Source: Neurospora tetraspora (taxonomy: Eukaryota; Ascomycota; Sordariomycetes; Sordariales; Sordariaceae). Taken from it: a DNA stretch of 64,000 nucleotides. The position numbers and the translations under genes are program-made. Below, piece after piece: positions 48,806 to 60,332 of this stretch. The notes below the pieces were generated by a model that had not been told where the DNA came from, did not search any database, and saw nothing but the letters and a program-made list of their open reading frames with translations. The DNA is taken from contig NW_026944386.1 in NCBI RefSeq assembly GCF_033439725.1, positions 1,922,001 to 1,986,000 on the forward strand. The letters run 5' to 3'. Numbering within the stretch: the first letter of the stretch is position 1; each line of letters starts with the position of its first letter.

Positions 48806-51800
48806 AGAAAGAGAAAGCCAACAAAGAAGTAAAAAGCATATAAACCTATCTAATCTTTTTCTTTATTTCGAATGGGGCAGGGGATTTTGGGATTCATATA
48901 CCATAAGGGCTAGCCTACTAGTAAGCTGCAAGTCAGTGTCAGTAGTGGTAGTCAAACGTCCAGGAAAAGGGCAAAAGGAAGGGAAACGGCAATGATTATA
49001 TACCGGTTTTAGGTCAAGGAGAAGAAGAGGAAAGGGTGGAGGAGGAGGAAGAACACTTTAGTGGGTTCTTTCTTCTACACAAGGAAGGACGCACGGTCAG
49101 TTGGTCCGTCATATGTCGTCTCAACAGGCAGGCACATTGTTGAAAGATGAGCGATGTTTTTCTTTTTTTGGTTATGTTATATCATGGTACTCTTTTTACA
49201 ACAGTATATCTTTTTTTTTTCCTTGGGTTATTACATGTTCCAGGATACCTCTTGAGCGAAAGATCAATAGATTACTGGTTTGCATCTATGCACCACAGGA
49301 GTCATTTCTCGTTGTTCAGCCGTCATATTGCGCAATTACTAGCCAGCAGAACGTTCTGCCGTCGCTCTGAGGTAGAGTTATCAACAGTTTTGATCCATCT
49401 CCCATCAAGACGTCAACAACCAACCCCCTTTCTCGTTGCGGCACTAGAAAAACAACCGCGATCGGCGTTAAGGGGGTGGCTAGTGCCCATAACAAAACAA
49501 ACCCCCTTAACCAGTCTCTCCAGTATCAGCTCACGAACGAGCCTCACACACGCCACCCATTAAATCTATAAACTACGATACGTATCTCCACCCAAACAAA
49601 CTCCAGGACAGCACAGCCTACCTAACAAGCGCGGGGGCGTAGTAGGTACGTAAGATGCCGAACCGACTGCAGTGAAAGGCATCACGGCATTGCGCAGGAT
49701 TCCGCAGGAGCCGCGATTATTCCACACGGCTAGCGGGTTAGGTAGGTAGGTCATTGGGTAGCTGGCTGGGGCTTACGTTACCGCTTAGTCTTACCGGCGT
49801 AGAATAGTGGCAGGGCTGAGCAGAACGATCCTTCAGTAGCAATATCAAGTTAGTGAGTGGTGGGTGTGTTGAAGCGTGATCGAGCTTGTTGGGTCCATGA
49901 ACGTTGGGTGGATATCGGCGTTGCCTTGGGTCGGATTTGATCATTTGGTTTCTTTCTGGATTTTTTCTTGGTGCAGTGTTGACTTGCAGAGCAGTTAGAA
50001 TTTAAAGGTCATGCCCTGTGTGTGGTTTTTGGTGAAGTCAAATCTTGGCTGGGGGGGGAAATACGTTCTTGATGATGATCCGTGGATGGGCATGATTTGA
50101 AGCGGCGAGACTGCTTTTGGGTACTCGGTGTTGAGGACTCGAGGTCGTACGTAACGGCTATTTATAGGTTTAGACTCCCATCTAGTGCAATGTCGAAAGT
50201 CGGTATGATATGTGCCGAATCCCGTCTACTGGGGAACATTGCAGTTGGGAATGCACAACAGTTGCTTTTTCTCTCGCCTTTTTCTCTCATATTTTTTTTC
50301 TTTTCTTTCATCAAGATCCTTTGCTAAGAACAACTCGAGTTGCCCCGCAAGGTACCCATAGCCTTGTGTTCGTCTCATATCGGACATCCTCACTGCCGGT
50401 ATCAAAAGTGTTAAGGTACCAAGTGCCTGTTAGTGCTGCAAGCTCACTGGTTGGTGCAGGAGGTCGGAGGTCTGAAACGCAAGGGGGGAAACGACCCAAT
50501 GAAAAAAAGTGCCGTTCGTCACAGCTTCACAGGGCTGGGGCTAGTGAAGGGACTGACAGGGTGGGTGGGTGTAAACCACCAGATCGTGGATCATGACCTA
50601 CAGAACAGAAGAATTAGAATTTACAAACAAAAACCGGTAGATAGATGTCGATTGACGAACGCCCGTTTTGGTATTTCGATCTTCAACTCTCGAGGATCCA
50701 GGTTCGGTTGTCGATGTCGATGGCGATGCCGAGACTTGGTAAATTCAACAATGGATCTCGTCCAGACCAGTTCGCTCGCTCACTCGCTTCCAAGAAGATT
50801 ACAAAGATCTCGGTATGTTCGTCAGCCAGATGTCTTGTCTCGTAGACGCTTGGCAAGCTGCAATGTCTGGGCGGTAGGGAATGGAATAAGCGAAAGGAAG
50901 GTTTTCTTGGATGAAAATTGTTCGCGCGAGTGGATGTGAATCAAGACCAAGACCGGAGGCAAGACCAAGCCTGGCGCAGTCGGGCAGCCACAGAAAGATA
51001 GACAGCGTTGTTAGGTGTGAATCAAGTTGTCTCTCTTTTGGGCGTGCGTCCGTTGCCCAGGTGGCTTTTGAGAACAGTACGCGCGGCCGTGGCTTGGACA
51101 ACGAAAGGGTTGAATGCTGTTATCCCAAAAAAGGTCGCTGATGAATGCTGAGATGAGATCCGTGATGATGGGAAGTAAGGCGGATCCCCATTCAGTTGAA
51201 GGTTGTTGCCGCAGCAGCGATGATGATTGCTGTGGGTGTCCGGGCCCCGGCTGGGCGGTACAGGCGCCCATAAATGCCAGGGACGTGCAGGTGTCACACG
51301 GGGACGCTTGGGGTTGCTTGGCCTCATCTTGGCTGAGGCGCTGGGCGACCAATTATAGGTCGTGGACTTTGCAGTCTCCCACCGTCCCTTTCCGGTTTTG
51401 TTGCCCACCTCAGCCCGCTTCATCGACTGGTCCAACATCTCCTTTTTCGCTCGCTACGTCGGCTGTCGGCGCCTGATTGATGCTCACGCAACCACTCGGA
51501 CGGACCTTTACACTGCCACCATCTTTTCCAACATTTCCCCATCCACACGGGTAGACGCCCTCGAGGTTCTTGGACATTCCCTCTTTTCGCCATTCATTTC
51601 TGCATCTGTCGACTATTGTTTCCGGAACATAAACTTTTATCGTTTCCGTTTCCCCCTCTCCGGCTATTCCTGGTCCCGCCTCTCTCTTTACACATCCACC
51701 GCCAACAGCTGCACATAAGCAAACAAGCGGGGAAACCCCAGAGCCGCCGAAGCATACGAGTGTATACATGTTTTGAATTGTTTGTGGTTTTACCATAGCA

Positions 51801-51924
51801 TTAATTTCCACGATATCCCCGTTTCGCTCGTTTCTTGTCCATTTCAAGAATTGGGAGCCGATTTGCATCTTCTCGATGGACTACGGGCGGTGCGTATAGA
51901 AACGCTGTCTTTTTGAGCTGAAGT
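48806..51924. other. Intergenic stretch, nothing recognised
   Basis: The acu-5 3' region up to the ADAM gene. Frames are short and overlapping and none is protein-like. The last 500 bases before 51925 are pyrimidine-rich and probably the ADAM leader. Confidence 0.55.
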
Positions 51925-54474
51925 ATGTTTGTTTCCAAGGCCTTCGCGGCCGTATTTGCTGCCGTTGGCCTGCTTGTCCAGCCTGCTACAGGTATGTTCA
52001 TCGTCCTCTTTACCTCGTCCGAATATTATCTGGTTAACATGGCCGGCCTGAAGCACATTCGACGGAGAGGAACCCTCTATCCTACATTAGCCGTGTCGAC
52101 GATGCCGTGATCCACACACCCTCGCACAGGGTGCACTCTCAGTCAACCTTCGACCTCAGCTTCTATCTCCACGATCGCCAGCAAAAGATTCGCTTCGTTC
52201 TAGAACCGAACCACGACATCCTTCCCGACGATGCGACAATACACATCTTGAGTCCCGATGGCAAGGTCAAGAGGATAGAGCCTATCGTCAGGGAAGAGCA
52301 CAAGGTTTTCAGGGGCACCACGTTTGTTCAGAGGGAGGGGATGACGGACGCAGACTGGAGGCAAGCGGGATGGGCACGAGTCTATGTTCTCAAGGATGGG
52401 GAGCGACCGATTTTCCAAGGATCCTTCAGGGTAAACGGAGTCGACCATCACATCCAGACGGACACCAACTACAGGCAAACGATAATCAAAGGAGACCCGG
52501 AGATCGAGACGGCGGATGAAGAGTACATGGTTGTCTGGCGGGATTCCGACATTTTGAAACCGACACACGACGACTTGAAGAAGCGCGATGCTGCGAGCAT
52601 GGGCTCTTGCGCCTCGAACGACCTGCTTTGGAATAGGGACGAGAACAACGGAGTCTTACGGTGGACCGAGGAGGTATTCGAGCATCAGAGCCGCTGGACT
52701 GTCAGCCCGAGGGCTCTTTTTGGACGACAAATGGATGGAACCCAAGGCGGCAATGGTGCTGGTGTTAATCTGCTGAACAGCATTGGTTCTACGGCCGGTT
52801 GCCCGACTTCGAAAAAGGTTGCCCTGATTGGCATAGCTACCGACTGCACCTACACGGAGAAATTCAACTCGACCGAATCTCTGAGGCAAAATGTTATCGA
52901 CATGGTTAACAAGGCTTCTCAACTCTTCGAGAGCTCCTTTAGCATTTCTCTAGGTATCCGGAACTTGACTATCAGCGATAAGGAGTGCCCGGCCACGCCT
53001 CCTGACAGTGCGCCCTTCAATATGCCCTGCAGCAGCGGTGCGACCATTACCGACCGCCTTGTGAAATTTTCTGGATGGCGCGGCAAGTCCAACGATAATA
53101 ACGCGTACTGGACTTTGCTGTCAACCTGCAATACTGGTTCTGCCGTTGGCCTCGCCTGGCTCGGTCAGGTCTGCCAAGTAGGCGCTGGGCAAAGCCAGGG
53201 CAACGAAACCGTCGCGGGCGCAAATGTTGTCGTTAAAACCTCTACCGAATGGCAGGTCTTTGCTCACGAGTCGGGTCATACCTTTGGTGCAGTCCACGAC
53301 TGCCTTTCAGACACATGCGCAGACGGCTCCGCCGGAAAAAAACGAGTGCTGCCCCCTTTCCACCACCACCTGCGATGCCAACGCCCAGTTCATCATGAAC
53401 CCGTCCACAGACGGCCGCATCACGTCCTTCTCGGCCTGCAGTATCGGTAACGTATGCAGCTTCCTGGGCAGAAACCCCGGAAGAATGAACTGCCTATCCA
53501 ACAACAAGGACGTCGTCACTATCACCGGCCAGCAATGTGGCAACGGCATCGTCGAAGCCGGCGAGGAATGTGACTGTGGTGGCGAAGAAGGGTGCGGAGA
53601 CAACCCGTGCTGCGATCCCAAGACGTGCAAGTTTACCACCAATAGCATTTGCGACCCCGCCAACGAAGAGTGCTGCACCGATAAGTGCCAGCTTGCTGGC
53701 GCCGAGACCGTCTGCCGCGCCAGCACTGGCCCTTGCGATCCAGAAGAGAAGTGCTCCGGCACCAGCGGCTCCTGCCCGGCTGACAAGACCGCCGACGACG
53801 GCACTTCATGCGGCGACTCGCTCACCTGCGCTTCAGTAAGTAATCTATGTATTTATAAATTAATAGAGGTTAACGTACGTACACTATAGGGCCAGTGCAC
53901 CTCGCGCGATTTGCAGTGCAAGACGTTCATGGCTACCGAGGACACACACAACAAAACAAGTTCGTGCTCCAATGACGGCTGCGCGCTCGCATGTGAAGGT
54001 CCAATGTTCCCAGACGATAGGTGTTACACCCTTCCACAGTACTTCCTCGACGGCACCCCTTGCGAGGGTGGCGGCAAGTGCTCCAACGGCATCTGCGAGG
54101 GCGCCAAGCTCAGCAACCAGATCCTCGACTGGTTCAAGAACAACAAGAACATTGCCATCCCTGTTGGCTGCGTCATCGCCGGTCTTCTCCTCATCTCCTT
54201 CATCAGTTGCTGCTGCAGCTGTTGTCGGCGTGCGAGGTCGACGTCGAGGAGAGCACCTCAAAGGATGATGGCGCCGCCACCGGATATGGGTCGGCATCCT
54301 GTGGGGTGGAACTGGGGCGGCGGTAGGAACGGCAGACATGTTCCGTTGCCGTCGCAATCGGGACCGCCACCGCCGCCATACCAAGGAGGGCCGCCGCAGC
54401 CGCCCATGGGACAGCCCATGGGTCAGTATGAGCCGTTTAGGGAACAGCAGAGGGGGTATGCTAGGTATGCTTGA
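51925..54474 (+). pseudogene. ADAM-type membrane metalloprotease, one-base frameshift
   Basis: Exons 51925-51991, 52054-53835 and 53890-54474. Exon 1 is a signal peptide (MFVSKAFAAVFAAVGLLVQP). Exon 2 opens AHSTERNPLSYISRVDDAVI, a reprolysin-type prodomain start. The metalloprotease domain ends in the zinc motif HESGHTFGAVHD (about residue 426). Cys-rich disintegrin modules follow (CGNGIVEAGEECDCG, about 517), then a membrane helix (IAIPVGCVIAGLLLISFIS) with a CCCSCC cluster, and a Pro/Gly-rich cytosolic tail with PPPPPY. It would be an ectodomain sheddase at the plasma membrane. The frame breaks at 53336-53342, a run of seven A: before it the frame gives CADGSAGK, and in the next frame NECCPLSTTTCDAN continues the same protein. 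Without one A the exons total 2433 nt (810 residues) and stay in phase. Either the gene is newly broken or the base is a sequencing error. As written it would end near 53450, losing the disintegrin, membrane and tail parts. Confidence 0.9.
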
Positions 54475-55930
54475 GCGCTGCCGTGCGTATTGTGTAAACT
54501 GGACTGTTTGTATATGAGCGAGCGTCTGAGGCGTTTGTATATTGATGATAAATGATGAACTTTTTCTGTTTCTATATTTGTTTTTCGAATAGATCAGCCT
54601 GCGTCTTACGGGCTGGAACTTGGTGACTGCTTGGTACTCCTGGTATACTGGACGAGATCTATCCCGGATTGTCCCAAACCTTATAAGGACAAAATGAATT
54701 GGCTAGGTACGGTTTAGAAAGCTATTAAGAAGATCCAATATGACATATTGAATTTCGGAAATAGTATATTCAAGGTAAGATCACGCTTTGATTATGGAAC
54801 GAAACGAATCAATTAGACATGAAAACGCCTAGGGAAGTTGACCCGAGGTCTCGAGATAACAAACAAACCAGTATTGGACTGTAGAGACTTACTTTACCTA
54901 GGTGAGCTAGGTGGGAGGCAGTGTCCGGTCCAGGCACATTCCGAAATTGTCCTTCCCGAAACGTTCGAATCCCATGGGCCATCTCCAAGTTTTGCTACGG
55001 TTTTCGCTAAACAGAAGAAAAAGCGTTCCATTGGAAGAAGTTGGATATGATGAAGGTAGGAGGTAAGAAGTGAGGAGATCATGAAAGAGGAAGGTATGTG
55101 GTGTATGTGTTAGGCCGGTACGCCAAATAAGTCCTATCCCAGCTCGTCTGAGAGGTCTCGCGCTAACAGACTTTTCAGGGGTGCATTACACGGCAGGCGC
55201 TACCCAACACTACCAATTTCCTGTGTTTGGAAGCCAGACTGCGGGGCTTTCTCCCTCTTATTCTCTTCAGCCTCCAATCAACTACAGTTTCATAACGTCG
55301 GTTGGTTTGAGTTGTCTTTGTTTTCAACTTCCCTACAGTATTTCTACTGCCTCTAGGTCCCGATCCTTCTTTCTACATAGTATCTAGTCGATCCTTCAAT
55401 TGCTCCACTTACAACCACCTCTTCGGGTTCCCCAGCCCCCTTCCCAAGACACGACTGAAGAGCGAGCCAACATGTCCGACATACGTTCGCCTAGCGTGAG
55501 GTGATGGTGGGATTGCGCACATCATCTATATTAATGCGAGCCGCTCCCGCCAAAAGAATCTATTGGGCGAGAGATCGTTAGCCTCAAGCCGCCGCTTTGG
55601 GGCAGGCAGCGGCGGCAGCAGCGTGTTCAGGTTGTCCACATAAGGCTGGAACGACAACTGTATGGTTTCACTGCATCAGTTAATGATGACTGGCTTATGT
55701 GATCGTCACTTCGGACCCCGTGGCAAGGAAATCTTCCTCTCCCTTTCAAGATGATCGAGCTTCCAAGTTCGCCAGAAAGAGGAAGGAAGGCATGCGCTGA
55801 ACTTGGCCATTGCCTGAAGTGACGAAATCGACCACATAATTACTGGTTACCACGAATATCCCGACACATCTCAGCAATCTTCGCGGTCCTTCTAGTCCAG
55901 GATTTCAAGAACGAGACTTCCCTGCTTGCA
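54475..55930. other. Intergenic stretch, nothing recognised
   Basis: Between the ADAM gene and the DUF3176 gene. Only short unsupported frames are present. Confidence 0.6.
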
Positions 55931-58054
55931 ATGGGCGGCAATTGGGGCTGGGAAATGGCGGCGGTGCTTCTGAGCTGTTGCTCGCTCGCCGCTACCATCA
56001 CCGTTCTGAAGTTATACGACGGCATCAACGTGAATTCCTGGAAGTTCTACCTCTCCTTGAGCACGACCATCTCGATCTTATCCCAAGTCTCGCGCACCTC
56101 CATGGCCTTTGCCCTCACCTCATGCATCGGGCAGGCCAAATGGAATTGGTTCTCGAGACGGGAAGACCGCCTGGCTACGTTTAGCCAGTTCGATGCGGCG
56201 AGTAGAGGCCCCCTTGGGAGTTTGGCTTTGTTGTGGAAGTTTGGGTTTAGGTGACTTTTTTGAACCAGCATCCCTCCCACAAAACCATCTCTAATAAGAA
56301 TACTAGTCACTGGGTGGCGCTGGGTGCCCTGACTACCATAGCATTGCTCGGTTACGATCCTGTTCTTCAAGCGATGGTCACCCGGTCAGGTGGCAATGAA
56401 CCCGTGACCGACACGGCAGTGGGGCTATCTCGAACATCGCGCTTGCCCATCGCAGAGTCAGCGGCTTTTGGGACACTATACAAGGCGGATAGCGTTTTCC
56501 TGACCAGCGCCAACGGTTCGAGAGGGAACAACATTTGGGTCTTCGAATACCAGATAGAAGTCGAAGAGGGATGGAGCCTCGCCGTGTTCGAGGGGTTTGC
56601 GCACAAATACGACGGCAACCAGAAGATATATGCGCCCACCTCGTTCACATGCGCCTCGGCAAATTGCACCTATGAGATATTCGATTCTTTGGCCGTTTGC
56701 AGCGAGCGAGTGCCGCGATGTCTCGGAATATATCACCAGCGAGCCTTATTCTGATTCCACCCCTGGTGAGCAAGTTAAATACGTTTTGGGGAGGCAGACA
56801 CAAGGTGATTCAGCCGTTACGCTGAGGAACTCGAAGGGAAAACTGGTGCAGGAAAGTCTCCGTAGTTTGGAGGATTCGTTCATGCACACCGGCGGGAAAG
56901 TGATTGCCGACCGACGGGAAACCTTTCATTTTCGCGACGCCTTCACCACGTTTATCGTCTTCCAAATCCTCAAAGCCCCGAGGAACTACATATCACAGCA
57001 AATGGCTTGGGAGGATGAGCAACCGGAGGCTTGGGAGTGCGGCTTCTCCTTCTGCATTAACCGGTACAACTCGACAGTCCAGGATGGCATTCTGTACGAG
57101 ACGGTCCTGAGTTCAGCCAAACAGGCATTATCAGAGTCTATGAGAGCTGTACCTCACCAACACGGCGGCAACATGGGAAACATCACCAACGGAACCGAGC
57201 AGTGGCAATTCTGGAGCTACCCAAGAAACTACACCCTCTACAGCCCCCTAGGAGCCGAAGCCGTCAATCTATCAACATGGGACCAATCCAAACTATGGGA
57301 CTTCGACCGCGACTCTCTCGAGCTACAGATTCCCAATGACTGGTCGAAGCTCACCTACGCAGACAACTCTAGCCATCTCCCACAGCCCGAAGACTCCCGG
57401 AGTCTTGGCATCTCAGCGCAGGCCGTCCACTCAACAATCTACTGGTTCCTCCAGCAATACCCCATGTTCAGGGACATGACCCCGCGACTCTCCTACAGCG
57501 GCGCGATAGGCACCGGCGACAACGACTCCGTCGGCAGGTCCATAGCCAAGTCGACCAACGTCACCGAGACCTTTGAGAACGCAGCCAAGCGGATGACGGC
57601 CTTCCTGCGCGAGCTGCCTCAGACCATCGATTATGAACAGGATTACGTCAACGGCCAGGCCTTTGTCTGGGTGCAACACATTCGCATACGCTGGCCGTTC
57701 ATCACGTTTCCTGTCGCGGTCGCGGTTGCCGGGCTGGTGTTCGTCCTGTTGACGACGTGGGAGACTAAGAGACTTGGGCTCCGGGCTTGGAAGGAAGGTT
57801 CCTTGCCTGTGCTTATTCATGGTCTTGATCGGTCGACGCGAACGAAGCTCCGGAACGCGGACAGCGCTGGAGTGGCGGATAAGGTCTCGAAACAGACCGT
57901 TGTCACTCTGAACAGGGATTCTTCCGATGGGAGTTTTGAGTTGAAGGAGTCGAAGGAATCGGCTTCTGCTACCGGCGCGTTATTGGATAGCGATGCTTCG
58001 AGCTGGAGTGAGTCGCTCACGAACAGAAACAGAGATGGGCGGGAGGGGATGTGA
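55931..58054 (+). pseudogene. DUF3176 membrane protein, frame broken by a 4-bp duplication
   Basis: Exons 55931-56250 and 56307-58054 with a 56-bp intron (donor GTGACT, acceptor TACTAG). The N-terminus reads NWGWEMAAVLLSCCSLAATI, then a second helix, then QAKWNWFSRREDRLATFSQFD and ASRGPLGSL, followed by HWVALGALTTIALLGYDPVL across the splice: the signature order of the fungal DUF3176 family. A large extracellular-looking domain with many N-x-S/T sites and paired Cys follows, then a last helix (about 57690-57760) and a polar tail. Function unknown. At 56702-56709 GCGA occurs twice in tandem; with one copy, CSE runs into CRDVSEYI in frame and the exons total 2064 nt (687 residues). As written, translation stops at 56754, removing about two thirds of the protein. 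The N-terminus is shorter than many relatives, so an upstream exon may be missed. Confidence 0.85.
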
Positions 58055-60332
58055 TCTGAAGGAACCGGGTGCTGATGGTGGCACCTCGACATAGCCAGAG
58101 AGCGTGACCGGCAAGATTGAATAAAAACGGGGTGCAAGATTATTGTTTTCGGAGTAGGGTGGATCACTATGACGAAACAAAAGGTGACAAAAAAGGGGAA
58201 AAGAGACATACAACACCAGGGATTCGCTGGTCGTCACCGACCCAACTACTAGTCTGGCCCTCACTAAGCTTGTGTATGGGAGTGAGAAGGATATCAATCG
58301 GGTCTTTTAATCACGTGGTAGGGTCAAAAAACTGAACAATCACCTCCCGTATCCAATCGTTCGTTACGGAGGCATTACGGTGAGTGTGGAGGCGGCGCTA
58401 AAGATATTAATACAATTGGGCAGATGACGAGGAAAACGCCTACATCTTGGCGGCGTTCGACGTGCCAACCACAGCTCTGGGATCTGATGCCAACTCTATT
58501 TAAAGTATGCACAAGCCCGACTTTTCACTCGTCTGCCTTGACCTACCTCTTTCGTCTGCCTATATCGGCCTACCTCCTTCATCTGCCTGCCTTGCCCTAC
58601 TTCATTGGTCCAACTATTCGTCGCTCGGTAAAATCCAACATTGACGAGCCCCCAGTATCCGGGAAGAATCCCCGAACCAACGCAATGGCATCATGTAAAT
58701 CTTTAAAAGACCGAGAACACAAATTAGAGGAGATATTTACCGGAGTCCATCGCAGCCGACAGCTTGATCAACCCTCTCCCACGATTCGCGACTGCGCTAT
58801 TGAGCCATACCTCCGAAGAGTGGGACATCCGTGACTGTAACAGCCACCGGTGGTGATGTGAACGTGTGCTTAGCGAAGTAGGGAAATTTCGGAGCCTTCC
58901 CCAAGATGGTTACGGGTGATTGTCGAGGATGGTAAGTCGCCAGAGAAGGTGTCTTCCAAATGAAAAAGAAAGGAGAGAGAAACCCAGATCACCCAGACAA
59001 GGCAGCAGGATGCTTGTCATCAGATCCCTATCCCAAGTTGTGTTGACGCCAAGCAACTTGTTCAGCCGACTTCATGTCTCTCCCGACGCTCCTCCTGGAG
59101 AAGCGCGATGAGGCGTCCAGATGCCCTGTTCAATGCCCTGTTCAGGCTCTAGAGGAAAACAGACGGCCTATAACACATCCTGGTTTCACCGATATCCGCC
59201 TAAATTGGACTTAGGGCCTGGAGGGGTCGTCGAGCGTCGAATGTCCTTAATACCTTCGGTACCCCGGCGAAGTGGTGACGTTACACGATCCCTGACCGCA
59301 GCAACAGCCTTTGTGAGATAGATCACGAATGATGGGAATAATGTTAATTGAGGAATGCTACTCCAATCGACAGTTTGGTTGAACTGGGCAAATAGGGAGG
59401 AGCTGGAAACCGTACACGCAAATCACTATATAATTCTCTCTACTAATTACACTATTTCGCGAAGCTATCTCTCCGTAATACCTCTGGATCCTTCTGGCTT
59501 CCGCAATAATCCGCCTCATCCGATCATACAATCCCTCGTTCTCTTTTTTCCACCTCCCACCGTTCGGAAATACTTCTCTCCGTAGTTTGTTGACCCAAGG
59601 TATCAACGGCTGGTAGTATGACATGAAGTTTTCTTCTGCTCCTCCGCGTCCGCCGCCTCTAGCCAGTCTTCACCAACATCCTACGAGACTCAAGCCTCCG
59701 AACGACCTACCTAATCATTGACGTACCTTCAGCACCCATGTCGGTAGTACAAAGCCGCATGTTAAACCCCGATCCCCCGCATCTAGACTGAGGAGGACCG
59801 TGTAGCTGTGGCAACGCTACTACAAGTGTGTTGGCTCACCCAAGCACCACCAAAGAAGAGACTACTTATCCGGTCGAGGAGAATCGAGGCCTCTACCACT
59901 GTACCAAGCTTAGCCAGGACTGGTATCACGGGGCGAGAGGGCACCGTTGGGGGTATGGTAAGATATGCGTTGTTGTGCAAAGGACAGAAAAGGAGGATGT
60001 GCGTAGAGGACTGGCTATATGGGCGAGAGCCCAAACAGGCCAGTCCGTATACGCGGACGTGTGGTGCGACAATGTCACAGGCTAACCCGGTGACAACTGG
60101 GCAGTCACGGGTTAATCCTGTGGCATCTGGACCGCACAGGCACCTGCAAAAGGAGAGTCAAGACATGGAATAGTCTTGCTTCTCCGTAATGGAATACGTC
60201 ATCTTGACAACAGTAGAAGGTTACCAGAATTTACAAAATTCCTCTAAATTTGCCTATCCTCCCAGACCCTTCTGGTGGCATGCTAGAAAAAATAAAATAG
60301 AGGGAAAGGAATTGAGAAAGACATGGAATACA
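58055..60332. other. Intergenic stretch carrying the 5S pseudogene
   Basis: Apart from the 5S relic near 58206-58331, no gene is supported. A frame at 58424-58834 (+) is open for 136 codons and has an odd pyrimidine-rich, Leu/Pro-rich start; I do not think it is coding. Confidence 0.5.
58206..58331 (-). pseudogene. 5S rRNA pseudogene or divergent copy
   Basis: On the minus strand, about 65 bases from GTGAGGGCCAGACTAGTAGT to GTTGTATGT match the 3' half of the intact 5S gene at 36741-36859 base for base. The 5' half aligns only loosely (TCTCACTCCCATACACAAGC region), and the first six bases, ACATAC in the intact gene, are a T run here, so helix I cannot form. A terminator-like T run follows on the minus strand after CCCC. 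Boundaries at the 5' end are approximate. Confidence 0.8.

Noticed and set aside
58424-58834. 136-codon plus-strand frame
   Set aside because: Pyrimidine-rich repeats (CTGCCT/TACCTC) account for the open frame; no domain or splice context.
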